From Capra hircus (Eukaryota; Chordata; Mammalia; Artiodactyla; Bovidae), in assembly GCF_001704415.2 (NCBI RefSeq), contig NC_030836.1:24030001-24094000 (forward strand): 64,000 nt of DNA, written 5' to 3'. Below are positions 34,686 to 45,525 of this stretch, piece after piece. The notes below the pieces were generated by a model, which was given only the letters and a program-made list of their open reading frames with translations, was not told where the DNA came from and did no database searches. The position numbers and the translations under genes are program-made. Within the stretch, counting starts at the first letter, position 1; each line of letters opens with the position of its first letter.

Positions 34686-35318
34686 CCTCTCTCCACCTAG
34701 ACTCTACCGAGGGCTCAGTGAACCAGCCAGAACAGCCAGGTAGAGGAAAGATTCTATTCACTATTTGCCACCAGGTCCCTAATGCAGCCATAGGGGACAC
34801 ACATATATTGCTTTCATTTGTCTTTCATTCATTCCCACACCTTCTGGGAAAGCTACCTGAGTGTGCTTAGAAACCCCATCACCCCACTATTAAGATGAGG
34901 GCTGGGGTGCAGCTCAGGAACAAAGGTGTGACCCAGGGTGGTCACACAGAGCATTTCAGATCCTTGGTTACAGGGTTGGTTCAGGAATAGACATGTGACC
35001 GAGGCTTGGTTGTTCAGAGTTCAACCCTGGATTGCTCACATCTGAAAAACTGCCTCTGCTGCAGGACACCTGACAACCTGGAAAACCAGTTTCAGGATAT
35101 TTTGGAAATTGGTTGAATTGCTGAGGAGTTAAGAGAAAGCTTGGTGTCCTTGGCAACAATCTACACTATGAGAGGACAGTCTACCGAAGAATGGAATCAA
35201 CATAGAGGAGAGGCAGGATAGCCAGAGTGGGGAGAGAAAAAGATAAATCCTAAGGACAGTGTCTAAATCCATGTATCTAATGAAGCCCAAAGTTAGTATT
35301 TCCCTAAACTTTTAAGTT
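34686..35318. other. unique non-coding DNA
   Basis: Nothing recognised. Confidence 0.4.
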
Positions 35319-35523
35319 AGGGGTGAAAGTGAGAGTGAAAGTTGCTCAGTCATGTCCGACTCTTTGCGACCCCATGGACTACACAGTCCATGGAGTTCTC
35401 CAGGCCAGAATACTGGAGAGGGTAGCCTTTCTCTTCTCCAGGGATATTCCCAACCCAGGGATAGAACCCAGGTCTCCTGCATTGCAGGCGGATTCTTTAC
35501 CAGCTGAGCCACAAGGGAAGACC
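35319..35523 (-). mobile_element. Bov-tA SINE
   Basis: The antisense copy runs from GTGAGAGTGAAAGTTGCTCA to GAGCCACAAGGGAAGACC. Confidence 0.95.
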
Positions 35524-35611
35524 AAAGTTAGGGGTAAAGTTACTAATTTCCTTTTCTAAAAAACTGAGTTTAAGTTGGATTTCTAGCTCTTGAAAAACAA
35601 CGAGAACATTC

Positions 35612-36921
35612 AATTCAGTTCAGTCACTCAGTCGTGTCTGACTCTTTGTGACCCATGAATCACAGCACGCCAAGCCTCCCTGTCCATCACCAGCTCCCGG
35701 AGTTCACCCAAACTCATGTGCATCGAGTCGGTGATGCCATCCAGCAATCTCATCCTCTGTCGTCCCCTTTTCCTCCTGCCCCCAATCCCTCCCAGAATCT
35801 GAGTCTTTTCCAATGAGTCAACTCTTCGCATGAGGTAGCCAAAGTATTGCAGTTTTTCCCTCAGCATCAGGCCTTCCAATGAACACCCAGGACTGATCTC
35901 CTTTAGGATGGACTGGTTGGATTTCCCTGCAGTCCAAGGGACGCGCAAGACTCTTCTCCAGCACCACAGTTCAAAAGCATCAATTCTTCGATGCTCAGCT
36001 TTCTTCACAGTTCAACTCTCACATCCATACAGGACCACTGGAAAAACCTTGACTAGATGGAATTTTGTTGGCAAAGTAATATCTCTGCTTTTGAATATGC
36101 TATCTAGGTTGGTCATAACTTTCCTTCCAAGGAGTAAGCATCTTTTAATTTCATGGCTGCAATCACCATCTGCAGTGATCTTGGAGCCCCCCAAAATAAA
36201 GTCTGACACTGTTTCCACTGTTTCCCCATCTACTTCCCATGAGGTGATGGGACCAGATGCCATGATCTTCGTTTTCTGAACGTTGAGCTTTAAGCCAACT
36301 TTTTCACTCTCCTCTTTCACTTTCATCAAGAGACTTTTTAGTTCTTCTTCACTTTCTGCCGTAAGGGTGGTGTCATCTGAATATCTGAGGTTATTGATCT
36401 TTCTCTCAGCAATCTTGATTCCAGCTTGTGCTTCTTCCAGCCTAGCGTTTCTCATGATGTACTACTCTGCATATAAGTTAAATAAGCAGGGTGACAATAG
36501 ACAGCCTTGACATACTGCTTTTCCTATTTGGAGTCAGTCTGTTGTTCCATGTCCAGTTCTAACTGTTGCTTCCTGACCTGCATACAGATTTCTCAAGAGG
36601 CAAGTCAGGTGGTCTGGTATTCTCATCTCTTTCAGAATTTTCCACAGTTTGTTGTGATCCACATAGTCAAAGGCTTTGGCATAGTCAATAAAGCAGAAAT
36701 AGATGTTCTTCTGGAACTCTCTTGCTTTTTCGATGATCCAGCAGATGTTGGCAATTTGATCTCTGGTTCCTCTGCCTTTTCTAAAACCAGCTTGAACATC
36801 AGGAAGTTCACTGTTCATGTATTGCTGAAGCCTGGCTTGGAGAATTTTGAGCGTTACTTTACTAGCATGTGAGATGAGTGCAATTGTGTGGTAGTTTGAG
36901 CATTCTTTGGCATTGCCTTTC
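35612..36921 (-). mobile_element. BovB LINE, reverse transcriptase to 3' end
   Basis: Minus-strand reading gives three consecutive coding blocks: 36923-36534 (RT start, FIDYAKAFD-type motif near 36690), 36455-36012 (catalytic box and following region) and 36008-35628 (C-terminal region ending near the AGTCACACGACTGA-type 3' end). The catalytic motif reads YSDD (36372-36383) instead of YADD. Indels and stops separate the blocks, so the copy is dead. It is truncated in the RT, where an (AT)n tract adjoins it. Confidence 0.95.
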
Positions 36922-36993
36922 ATATATATATATATAAATATATATATATTTATATATATATTTCATTTATATATATATATATATATATATATA
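36922..36993. repeat. (AT)n microsatellite
   Basis: An AT tract of about 72 bp with a few interruptions abuts the truncated 5' end of the BovB. Confidence 0.95.
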
Positions 36994-37460
36994 AAATCTT
37001 GGGACACAGTGAAATGCTTTTATTTTGGTATGCATCCACATCTAAGCATTTAGTGGTCCTGAACAGAATAGTGGAAAAATCAGCCATTTGCCAGGAGTTT
37101 CAAGGATCTTCTGTGCACACTGAGTTCTTTCCTAATCCCTGCTAACAACCAAGAGAAGCAGCAGTACCAAAACCAAAGTAGGCACCAAATTCAAGGTTCT
37201 TTTTGTTCCAGTTGTCAGCTTTCAAATTAGATCTAAATGAATTGCAAGGATGACCAAATGAGAGCCCCGTTTATAACTTCTTCAATTTTTAAGAGCAAAG
37301 CAATTACAGCAAAAGAAGACAATTCATTCAGAGAGATTGTGTGTGCTTGCAAGTGCTTTCTGGGACCTTTCTCCAAGTGTAACCACCAAGGACTCTGAGG
37401 GCTGGCAGGTCTGAGCAACCCTGATGACTACTCTTTCCTCCTTATCAAAGCCTGAGCTTA
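36994..37460. other. unique non-coding DNA
   Basis: Nothing recognised. Confidence 0.4.
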
Positions 37461-37517
37461 AAACAAAACAAAACAAACAAACAAAAAACAAAGAAACACA
37501 CACACACACAAAAACAC
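37461..37517. repeat. (AAAC)n/(CA)n simple repeat
   Basis: AAAAC/AAAC repeats merge into a CA tract. Confidence 0.9.
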
Positions 37518-37587
37518 GTCAGCTGATGATGACAGCAGAGGGTGACAGGGGTGAGAACCCAATATTCATTTCCCAGGCTGGTGCATG

Positions 37588-37652
37588 CCTGCTAAGTTGC
37601 TTCAGTCATGCCCAACTCTGTCCGACCCTATGGACTGTAGCCCGCCAGGGAT
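37588..37652 (-). mobile_element. Bov-tA fragment
   Basis: TGCTAAGTTGCTTCAGTCAT through GGACTGTAGCCCGCCAGGG. Only about 65 bp of the SINE remain. Confidence 0.85.
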
Positions 37653-38532
37653 CTTGTGAAGAATAAATAAATGTGGCTCCAAGACTAAATGAAGGAGGTC
37701 AGAGACCCTTTCCAGCCTTACCTGATGGCTTCTGATCAAAGCAAGGAAGCGGCATTGCAAAGTGCTGTGTGGTGATGGTGCAAAAAGGGACTTGAGGAGG
37801 AGGAAGGAAAAAGCAGCACCCTTCAATTAAAGTGGGGTGAGAAGATATGGGGAAAGTCCTGAATTCCTCACCAAAGGCCAGTCTCAGGAAGAGAGCAGGG
37901 GGGGTTACAATCTATGCCTCAGCCAGTGGTGGCAGTGGAGGATGGGAGAAAGGACAAAGGCTTGGAAAGGGAGTGGGCATCATTTAAGACTTAGAGAAAA
38001 GACCAGGGATGCGGACAAAGCACCCTCACCCATTCAGCAGCATCCCATAGGCTGTGACTGGAAAGCTTCACGTCTACTCTAGCAAGTCACTCCAAGCTGA
38101 GGGCTACTGCAGGGAGGGAGGGAGGCAGGGGGAGGGGAAAAGGGAGAAGGCAGAGACCCCAGGCCATGTAACCAGCAGCAAGGTGACTGTGTGAGGTGTT
38201 TTTTCACAGCTGAGTTAGATGTGCCCCACCAGTTAGGATAGGAATCAATTAAAACACACTTTCTTGACCCCTGAAGTTCAACTATGTGGACAGTGCTTAC
38301 ATTTGACAGGATGATTTGTTAGAGCAAAACATACATTTCAAATGGACAAAAAAATAGCATCAGTTACAGTATCTTAAGCAGCCCTTGAATGGGAGCTTTC
38401 TTTCCAGTACTTCGAGGTCTACAAGACATCTAGAAAATTTAATACTGTGGAAAATGAAGACTGCTTAAACTGAAAGGGGGTAGGGGAGGGTCTGTGATTT
38501 TCCTTTTTGATTAACTGCTGTAACACTGTCCT
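37653..38532. other. unique non-coding DNA
   Basis: Purine-rich on the plus strand near 37800-38150. No gene recognised. Confidence 0.4.
38112..38137 (+). other. potential G-quadruplex motif
   Basis: G-runs at 38112-38114, 38116-38118, 38120-38122, 38128-38132 and 38134-38137 have loops of 1, 1, 5 and 1 bases. Confidence 0.7.
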
Positions 38533-38544
38533 TCAGGCAGTTGA

Positions 38545-38760
38545 AAAAGTGAAAGTGTTAGTCACTCACTGGTGTGTGACTCTTTGTGACCCCATAGACT
38601 GTGGCCCACCAGGTTCCTCTGTCCATGGGATTCTCCAGGCAAGAAAACTGGAGTGGGTTGCCATTTCCTTCTCCAGGGGAGTCTTCCTAACCCAGGGATT
38701 GAACCCAGGTCTCCTGCATCATAGGTGGATTCTTTACCATCTGAACTACCAGGGAGTGTC
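38545..38760 (-). mobile_element. Bov-tA SINE
   Basis: A full antisense copy. The flanks TCAGGCAGTTGA (38533-38544) and TCAGGCAGCTGA (38761-38772) form a 12-bp duplication with one mismatch. Confidence 0.95.
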
Positions 38761-38772
38761 TCAGGCAGCTGA

Positions 38773-39397
38773 GAGAGCTTCACATTTTCTTTAGACACCA
38801 TTAGGCACCAAAGCTCCTGCAGAACAACTCTGATGCTGTAAGAATTCTGCCACTCTGCTAGCACTGATGTGGTTCTTGGATCCACCACTCCATTAGAATT
38901 ATTAACTCCATTCAGATGAATTTTTGTTACAAATCATACAAAAGGGAGGTGCTTCTGGGTATTTAGGTCCACATTCTATTTAAAGGCTGTATATCTGGTT
39001 TTCATAAATTGTTCTTGGTGGCCCAGTCATCATCCATGTCCACCTTGTAAGTGTCCTGTCATTGTTATTTTCTAGATCCCAGCTAACTCTGCCATCTCTT
39101 ACTCCTTTCTGACCTTCTTTGAGTTCTTCCAACAGCCAGGAATCACAGGGGACTTTTATTTCCAAGACCATGGTGGCTGCCATCTTGTATTGCTGTGGCT
39201 CAAAGACCTATACCCGTATATCTGAAGACAGATCTCATGTCCCCCAAGGATAATCATCCTCATATGCCACAATTCCAGGTCTCTACCACATTGCTCTTAC
39301 TGCTTTAAGGGTCTCCCAGAACTCACCTCCACCCCTGATGAGGTACATTACCATAATAGCCAGGAGGTATTAAGTATTTACATCTAGGCAATGTGCT
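38773..39397. other. unique non-coding DNA
   Basis: Nothing recognised. Confidence 0.4.
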
Positions 39398-39608
39398 GGG
39401 CTTCCCCTATGGTTCAGCACATAAAGAATCCACCTGCAACGCAGGAGACAAAGGAGATGAGGGTTCAGTTCCTGAGTCAGGAAGATTTCCTGCAGAAAGA
39501 AAACGTCAACCCACTCCAGTATTCTTTCCTGAAAAATCCCTTGGACAGAAAAGCCTGGTGGGTCACAAAGAGTCCACAGGGTCACAAAGAGTCAGACACA
39601 GTTAAGCA
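39398..39608 (+). mobile_element. Bov-tA SINE
   Basis: From GGGCTTCCCCTATGGTTCAG to GTCAGACACAGTTAAGCAC. It carries a small insertion near 39450 (AAAGGAGATGA) and a short internal repeat of the GTCACAAAGAGT block near 39562-39590. Confidence 0.9.
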
Positions 39609-39609
39609 C

Positions 39610-39830
39610 TAGGAATTCTGCTAAGTCCTTTACAGTCCTCATTTCGTTTATTCCTCATAGCAACTCTACAGAGATGGGTCCTATTATTATCTCCATTTTA
39701 CAGATGAGAAAACTGAGGTTTTGAAGATTAAATAACTTTCCTAAGGTGATATAGATATTAAGTGACAGGTCTGGACTCATAGTTTGATTAATGGAATTCA
39801 TACTCATTTCACTACTACATTAATACCACT
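39610..39830 (-). mobile_element. MIR SINE
   Basis: TCGTTTATTCCTCATAGCAA, CTATTATTATCTCCATTTTA, CAGATGAGAAAACTGAGGTT and TAACTTTCCTAAGGTGATAT are antisense MIR in order. Confidence 0.85.
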
Positions 39831-39937
39831 TTTATGGCCTGGGACAGAGGGTCTTATATTACACATAGGAACTTGGGTAATAACTTTATACTTGCAATTG
39901 CATTTGTATACAGACTACACAATGTCAATAAAATATC

Positions 39938-40421
39938 TGTTAGGGGAAGCACACTGATTGAAACCATCCACCCTGGCCAGGCACCATAGTAACCATTTGC
40001 ATTGAGCTGTTTTTGGATAGGAGGTCCCGATAAGGAACACAGAACTAATAAGCCTCCACCAACCGGAAGAGTTCAGGAAAGGTCAAAAGGAGACACCACA
40101 TGTCCGACCACCTCCCAGAATCCTTCTCTCTGGCATCCATTTGGCTGAACAAGGCATGCACCACCAGGAAGGACTCTGAGTCAGAATGATTGGTCAAAGA
40201 CACCCCGGAAACTAATCCCGTCACCATAAAACCCGAGACTGCAAGCCATGTGGCAGAGCAGTTCTCCTGGGTTCCCTTACCCTGCTGCTCTCCACCCGGG
40301 CGCCCTTTCCCAATAAAATCTCTTGCTTTGTCAGCACATGTGTCTCCTTGGACAATTCATTTCCGAGTGTTAGACAAGAGCCCAGTGTTGGGCCCTGGAA
40401 GGGGTCCCCCTTCCTGCAACA
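39938..40421 (+). mobile_element. solo LTR, gammaretrovirus-like
   Basis: This 484-bp element begins TGTT and ends AACA. A TATA-like CCATAAAA lies at 40224-40231 and AATAAA at 40312-40317. The flanking tetranucleotides TATC (39934-39937) and TATT (40422-40425) fit a 4-bp duplication with one change. It resembles bovine class I ERV LTRs. No gag, pol or env sequence adjoins it. Confidence 0.75.
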
Positions 40422-40870
40422 TATTCATGAGAAAATACATTTCTGCTGTTTTAAGCCACCAAATGTGTGACAATTTGTTACAACAGCCACAGAAACTAAG
40501 GTAGCTACTGGGTAGCTTCAGATCTTACTTCCCAAAACCAATGAATAAATTCTATCTCCCAATCTTGAGCCTCCAACAATGTAAAATGTATCATGCCTTG
40601 ACTTTGATCACACCCTCTACATAAACACTCAAGTAACTGCTAAAATGGAGACCAGACACAGAACCTTTCATGTCATTGGCAGAAAGGGACTCTGGCTTCA
40701 CAGTGGGAATTACCAGACAAAAGAGCTTCCTAGTTTAGTAAAGAAATTTGGGAAATACTGGTTTGAAAACATTTGAAAAAGTTTCTCTACTTACAGGACT
40801 TCTCAGAGCCTTTAATATGCTAATAAGACTGTGCATCTTCAAGGAGCAACGTGGTCTTCAGGGTTCACCA
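40422..40870. other. old LTR end and unique DNA
   Basis: CTGCTGTTTTAAGCCACCAA and GTTACAACAGCCACAGAAAC at 40440-40500 look like the 3' end of an old mammalian LTR into which the younger LTR inserted. The remainder is unique. Confidence 0.45.
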
Positions 40871-40871
40871 A

Positions 40872-41083
40872 GCTTAGTGAAGTCGCTCAGTCATGTCTGA
40901 CTCTTTGCGACCCCACAGACTGTATCCTACCAGGCTCCTCTGTCCATGCGATTTTCCAGGAAATAGTACTGGAGTGGATTGCCATTTCCTTCTCCAGGGG
41001 ATCTTCCCAACCCAGGGCTCGAACCCTGGTCTCCTGCATTGTAGACAGACGCTTTACTGTCTGAGTCACCAGGGAAGTCCGTT
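40872..41083 (-). mobile_element. Bov-tA SINE
   Basis: A full antisense copy from GTGAAGTCGCTCAGTCATGT to GAGTCACCAGGGAAGTCC. With the sense Bov-tA at 41126 it forms an inverted pair about 40 bp apart. Confidence 0.95.
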
Positions 41084-41125
41084 CACCAAGCTTATTTCAT
41101 TATAATCACCCTACCTGTGGGAATG

Positions 41126-42063
41126 GGCTTCCCTGGTGGCTCAGACTGTAAAGGATCTGCCTGCAATGCAGAATACCTGGGTTCGATCCTTGGGTTGGGA
41201 AGATTCGCTGGAGAAGGGAATGCTACCCAGTATGAAGCCTCTTGATGAAGGTTAAAGAGGAGAGTGAAAAAGCTGGCTTAAAACTCAGTATTCAAAACAT
41301 GAAGATCATAGCATCCAGTCCTACCACTTCATGGCAAATAGATGGGGAAACAGTGGAAACAGTGACAGACTTCATTTTCTGGGCTCCAAAATCACTGCAG
41401 ATGGTTACAACAGCCACGAAGTTAAAAGATGCTTGCTCCTTGGAAGAAAAGCTATGACCAACCAAGACAGCATACTAAAAAGCAGAGACATCACTTTGCA
41501 AACAAAGGTCCATGTAGTCAAAGCTACGGTTTTTCCCAGTAGTCATGTATAGATGTAAGAATTGGACCATAAAGAAGGCTGAGTGCGGAAGAATTGATGC
41601 TTTTGAACTGCGGTGTTGGAGAAGACAACTGAGAGTCCCTCGCACTGCAAGGAGATCAAACCAGTCAGTCCTGAAGGAAATCAATCCTGAATATTCACGG
41701 AAGGACTGATGCTGAAGCTGAAACTTCAGTACTTCAGCCACCTGATGTGAAGAACCGATTCACTGGAAAAGATCCTGATGCTGGGAAAGACTGAAGGCAG
41801 GAGAAGGGGATGACAAAGGATGAATGGTTGGATGGCATCACTGACTCAATGGACATGAGTCTGAGCAAGCTCTGGGAGATGGTGAAGGACAGGGAAGCCT
41901 GGCGTGCTGTGGTCCATGGGGTCTAAAGAGTCGGGCACGGCTGAGCAACTGAACAACAACGACATCCCACTCCAGTATTCTTGCCTGGAGAGTTCCATGG
42001 ACAGAAGAGCCTGGCAGGGCCATGAGGTCATAAAGAGTAAGACATGACTGAGTGACTAACACC
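41126..42063 (+). mobile_element. Bov-tA SINE split by a BovB
   Basis: The head half (GGGCTTCCCTGGTGGCTCAG to GGGAATGCTACCC, 41126-41232) and the tail half (CCCACTCCAGTATTCTTGCC to GACTGAGTGACTAACACC, 41966-42063) add up to one SINE. A BovB copy lies between. Confidence 0.9.
41235..41963 (+). mobile_element. BovB LINE inserted in Bov-tA
   Basis: It starts after the catalytic box of the reverse transcriptase (CTCTTGATGAAGGTTAAAGA), passes TTGGAGAAGACAACTGAGAG and ends CTGAGCAACTGAACAACAAC. The frames at 41242-41457 and 41331-41552 are broken coding remnants. Confidence 0.93.
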
Positions 42064-43088
42064 CATCCCTGAGAAAGTACCTTTAAAGACAAGTGTTAAC
42101 AAGACCACAGTTAGGAGAAAAACAGGTCTGGCCCAAACACCCTCACTGCACTGATGACACTGAAGCTCAGAGCAGTTGATCTGCCACCGTCCCACTGCTG
42201 GTGGGGAACCGTCAGGGTTATAACTCAGGCTTTCTAACCTTTTGTCTGGTGTTCCTTCTATTAACCATGTTGAAAGTCTTAAAAAAAAACGAAGCACTGA
42301 ATGTCATCTTAAAGTAAAGGGAGCAGGAGGGATCTTCAAAGACAACTTCATTGAAAGGAAACATTTTCTGCAGTGAGTTAACAGTTTATAGAACGCAGCA
42401 ATGAGATATGAGGAAAGGGGCATTTTTCTCATCTTTTGTTATTGGCATTGACCCTGAAGGCCTTTAGTCCTCCCCCAGAAGCTTAAGGGGCTTAGATCAA
42501 GGGCAGATTTTGAAACTGAATGTATTCAGATTAAGCAAAACCTTGAGTGAGAGGATTTACTCCCCACAAGCTGTTGCCAAGTTGGGGCTGTCTCAGCCAG
42601 GCCCCTTTTCCTCAACGGCAGTCGACTGGTTTCCAAGTTGCTAGCATTCAAGCAGCCCAGTTTCCTGGGACATTAAATATCCACAGAGCTTTGTCAGCCT
42701 CCCGGATCCTTTCCTATTTCTCCACTGTTTTTAGACAGGTTTCAGGTAGGCTGCAGATTTTCTAACAATCACCCGAGGAGATGGTCCTGGGGAAATTACC
42801 CAGAGATTCGGAGTCTAGAAAAACGCTCCTTTCTTATTAGTTAGTGTTTGACAAGTCACAGTGAAGATTATTCCTGGCAAGGAGGATACTTTGCCATGAT
42901 AATCTAGAAGACAGAGGCAGCTGGGAGTCCAGGGTTGCAAGTAGTTGTTTATTTGGGGACTTTGCTTTTAATGTCGTTTCCCCTGGGTTGCTGGATGCTG
43001 CTCTTACTCCTCCAGTCTGAAAAATTGCCACTGATTTTGAGAGTCTCGAACGTGGCAGAGAAAATAGTTGCCAAGTTTCCATGAAACT
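42064..43088. other. unique DNA with MIR trace
   Basis: An antisense MIR-like piece lies at 42130-42260 (GACACTGAAGCTCAGAGCAG). No gene recognised. Confidence 0.45.
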
Positions 43089-43628
43089 AAAAAAGACGGT
43101 TGCCCCTTGAAAGGAAAGTTATGACAATTCTAGACAGTGTATTAAAACACAGAGGCATCACTGTGTTGACAAAGGCCTGTCTTGTCAAAGCTATGGTTTT
43201 TCCAGCAGTCACGTATGGTGGTGAGAGTTGGATCATAAAGAAGGCCAAGTGCTGAAGAACTGATGCTTTCAAATTGTGGTGCTGGAGAAGATTCTTGAGA
43301 GTCCCTTGGATTACAAGGAAATCAAACCAGTCAATCCTAAAGGAAATCAGTCCCAAGTATTCACTGGAAGGACTATGCTGAAGCTGAAGCTCTAATACTT
43401 TGCCCACCCAATATAGAGAGCCTAATCATTGGAAAAGACCCTGATTCTGGGAAAGAATGAAAGTAAAAGGAGAAGAGGGAGAAAGAGGATGAGATGGTTA
43501 GATAGCATCACCAATTCAATGGACATGAACTTGGGCAGACTCCAGGAGATAATGAGAGACAGGGAGGGCTGGCATGCTGCAGTCCATGCGGTCGCAAAAA
43601 GTCAGACACTTAGCGACTGAACAACAGC
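43089..43628 (+). mobile_element. BovB LINE 3' portion
   Basis: CTTGAAAGGAAAGTTATGAC, GGTTTTTCCAGCAGTCACGT, AAAAGACCCTGATTCTGGGA, ending CTTAGCGACTGAACAACAGC. It is 5'-truncated, about 540 bp. Confidence 0.93.
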
Positions 43629-45058
43629 ATTTTGAATGAGCTCTGTCTTTAAGACTGAATTTCTCTAAGTGTTTAAAAGGCTTCAAATTTTTCGCTTTTG
43701 TGTCTATGCTTTTAAAATAGCTTCTCTACTTTTTCCCTCATAATACCTGTTTGTTTTAGAAATGTTGGAAGTATGAAAAAAGCATAAGAAAAGAAAAATC
43801 TTCTTCGTTCTCACCACTCAGAAATAAAGGTAATTAACATTTTTGGCTCCAAGCTCTTTTAGAATCGTTTTTGACTATCTTAGCAGGATGCTGGTGAGGA
43901 TAAAGTCTGAGGTGAGTCTCCCTAATCCCCACAGGATGGAAGGCAACCTGTGTGCTCCGTCTCTGAATCAAGCACATGGAGAATCACCTATCATTTATTG
44001 AGTTACTATATCAAAAAAAAATCTTAGTTTGTCAAATTGTATGGAATCAGAGAGCCCCATTGAATGGGTAAGAAACTGAGCTCCAGAGAGTTAACTGACT
44101 TTCCCCGTGACACCTGGAATCTCAGAGGTGAAGCAGGGACCAAAAATATTTTCTGGCTCATCTTAGTGTTTCTTCTCCCCTCACTATACCAGTGTGTCAC
44201 TAGAGATAGAATTATAGTTACGAAATTCAGTTTGAGTAAGAATATTTGGCTATGCCCAAACTCCAAGCACGAGGAATTTTTATGTACTAATTATTTGGCA
44301 TTATGGAGAGAAAAATAATCCCCACATAAATAGAAATTTCCAAACAACTAAAGGTCAGCTTTTCAAGCACAAAGACCGGCATTTTAATGTTAGCCAATGC
44401 CAGTGGAAATTATTCTAAATATGCCTTTTTAAAAGATAGGCACATTTAACAACACAGTTTTTTTCTTGATGACTCGAAATCATAATTACGAGCATCAGTT
44501 TCTATTCTGTCCTACAACAGAGTGAGTCCTTCTGGGATTGGTAAATTATAAACCCCTAATGGTTCCAGACTGCTAAGCTTTCATCGCGTTATGTTCGCTG
44601 TATATGGATTTTCTGTCTCCCCCTTCACAATCAAGCTGTCAGCTATTATTTCTTGCTGCTCCCAGTATGTCTGAGATCTTCTCCTCATTTGTTCCCCATC
44701 TGCTATGCTCCTGCTAATCTTTTATGAGCTGGAGAAGCGGATATCCACGTGTGTTAGAAGTATTTGTAATGTACAAGTAATTAGGCTCTGAGTGAGTATT
44801 GAGGGGTTTTGTCAGTCATAAAGTTAGTGAGCAGACTTAGGAACACATATTTTGACCACTCAGAAGCCGTTTTAAATCTGTGTTCTCTTCAGATTGGCAA
44901 ATAACATTCAGATAAATGATACATCACAGTACTTTAAAAATAAACAGACATGAAGAACTCAGAAATCTTTTGCTGATCTTATGCACATCATTCTTTCCTT
45001 GGGAAGCGATCCAAATCTCTAAGCGACATAGTGAGTCCTGAGCTCATAATGTCTTTCT
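43629..45058. other. unique DNA with MIR trace
   Basis: An antisense MIR-like piece lies at 44040-44200 (GGGTAAGAAACTGAGCTCCA). The opposed frames at 44024-44318 have no recognisable product. Confidence 0.45.
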
Positions 45059-45069
45059 TTCATTTCTTT

Positions 45070-45514
45070 GCTGCTGCTGTTCAGTCTGTAAGTCATGTCA
45101 CACTCTTTGCAATCCTGTGGACTGTAGCACCCCAGGTTTCCCTGTCCTGCACCGTCTCCCGGAGTTTGCTCAAATTCATGTCCATCGAGTCGGTGAAGCT
45201 ATCTAACCATCTCATCCTCTGCCACCCTCTTCTCCTTTTGCTTTCAATCTTTCCCAACATCAGGGTCTTTTCCAACAAGTCAGCTCTTTGCTTCAGGGGG
45301 CCAAAGTATCGGAGTTTCGTTTCAGAGGTTTGTAACACTGTACAGGAGGCAGTGACCAAAACCACCCCAAAGAAAAAGAAATGCAAGAAGGCAAAGTGGT
45401 TGTCTGAGGAGGCTTTACAAACAGCTGAGGGAAAAAGAGAAGTGGAAAGCAAGGGAGAAAGGGGAAGATGTACCCAACTGAATGCAGAGTTCCAGAGAAT
45501 AGCAATAAGCGGCC
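45070..45514 (-). mobile_element. BovB LINE with 5' inversion
   Basis: The left part (45070-45325) is the antisense BovB 3' end (GTCCATCGAGTCGGTGAAGC, CATCAGGGTCTTTTCCAACA). The right part (45326-45514) is sense-strand BovB from the middle of the coding region (TTTGTAACACTGTACAGGAG, GAATGCAGAGTTCCAGAGAA). The exact 11-bp duplication TTCATTTCTTT (45059-45069, 45515-45525) encloses both, so they are one insertion event. The 165-codon frame at 45031-45528 is a by-product of the joint. Confidence 0.92.
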
Positions 45515-45525
45515 TTCATTTCTTT

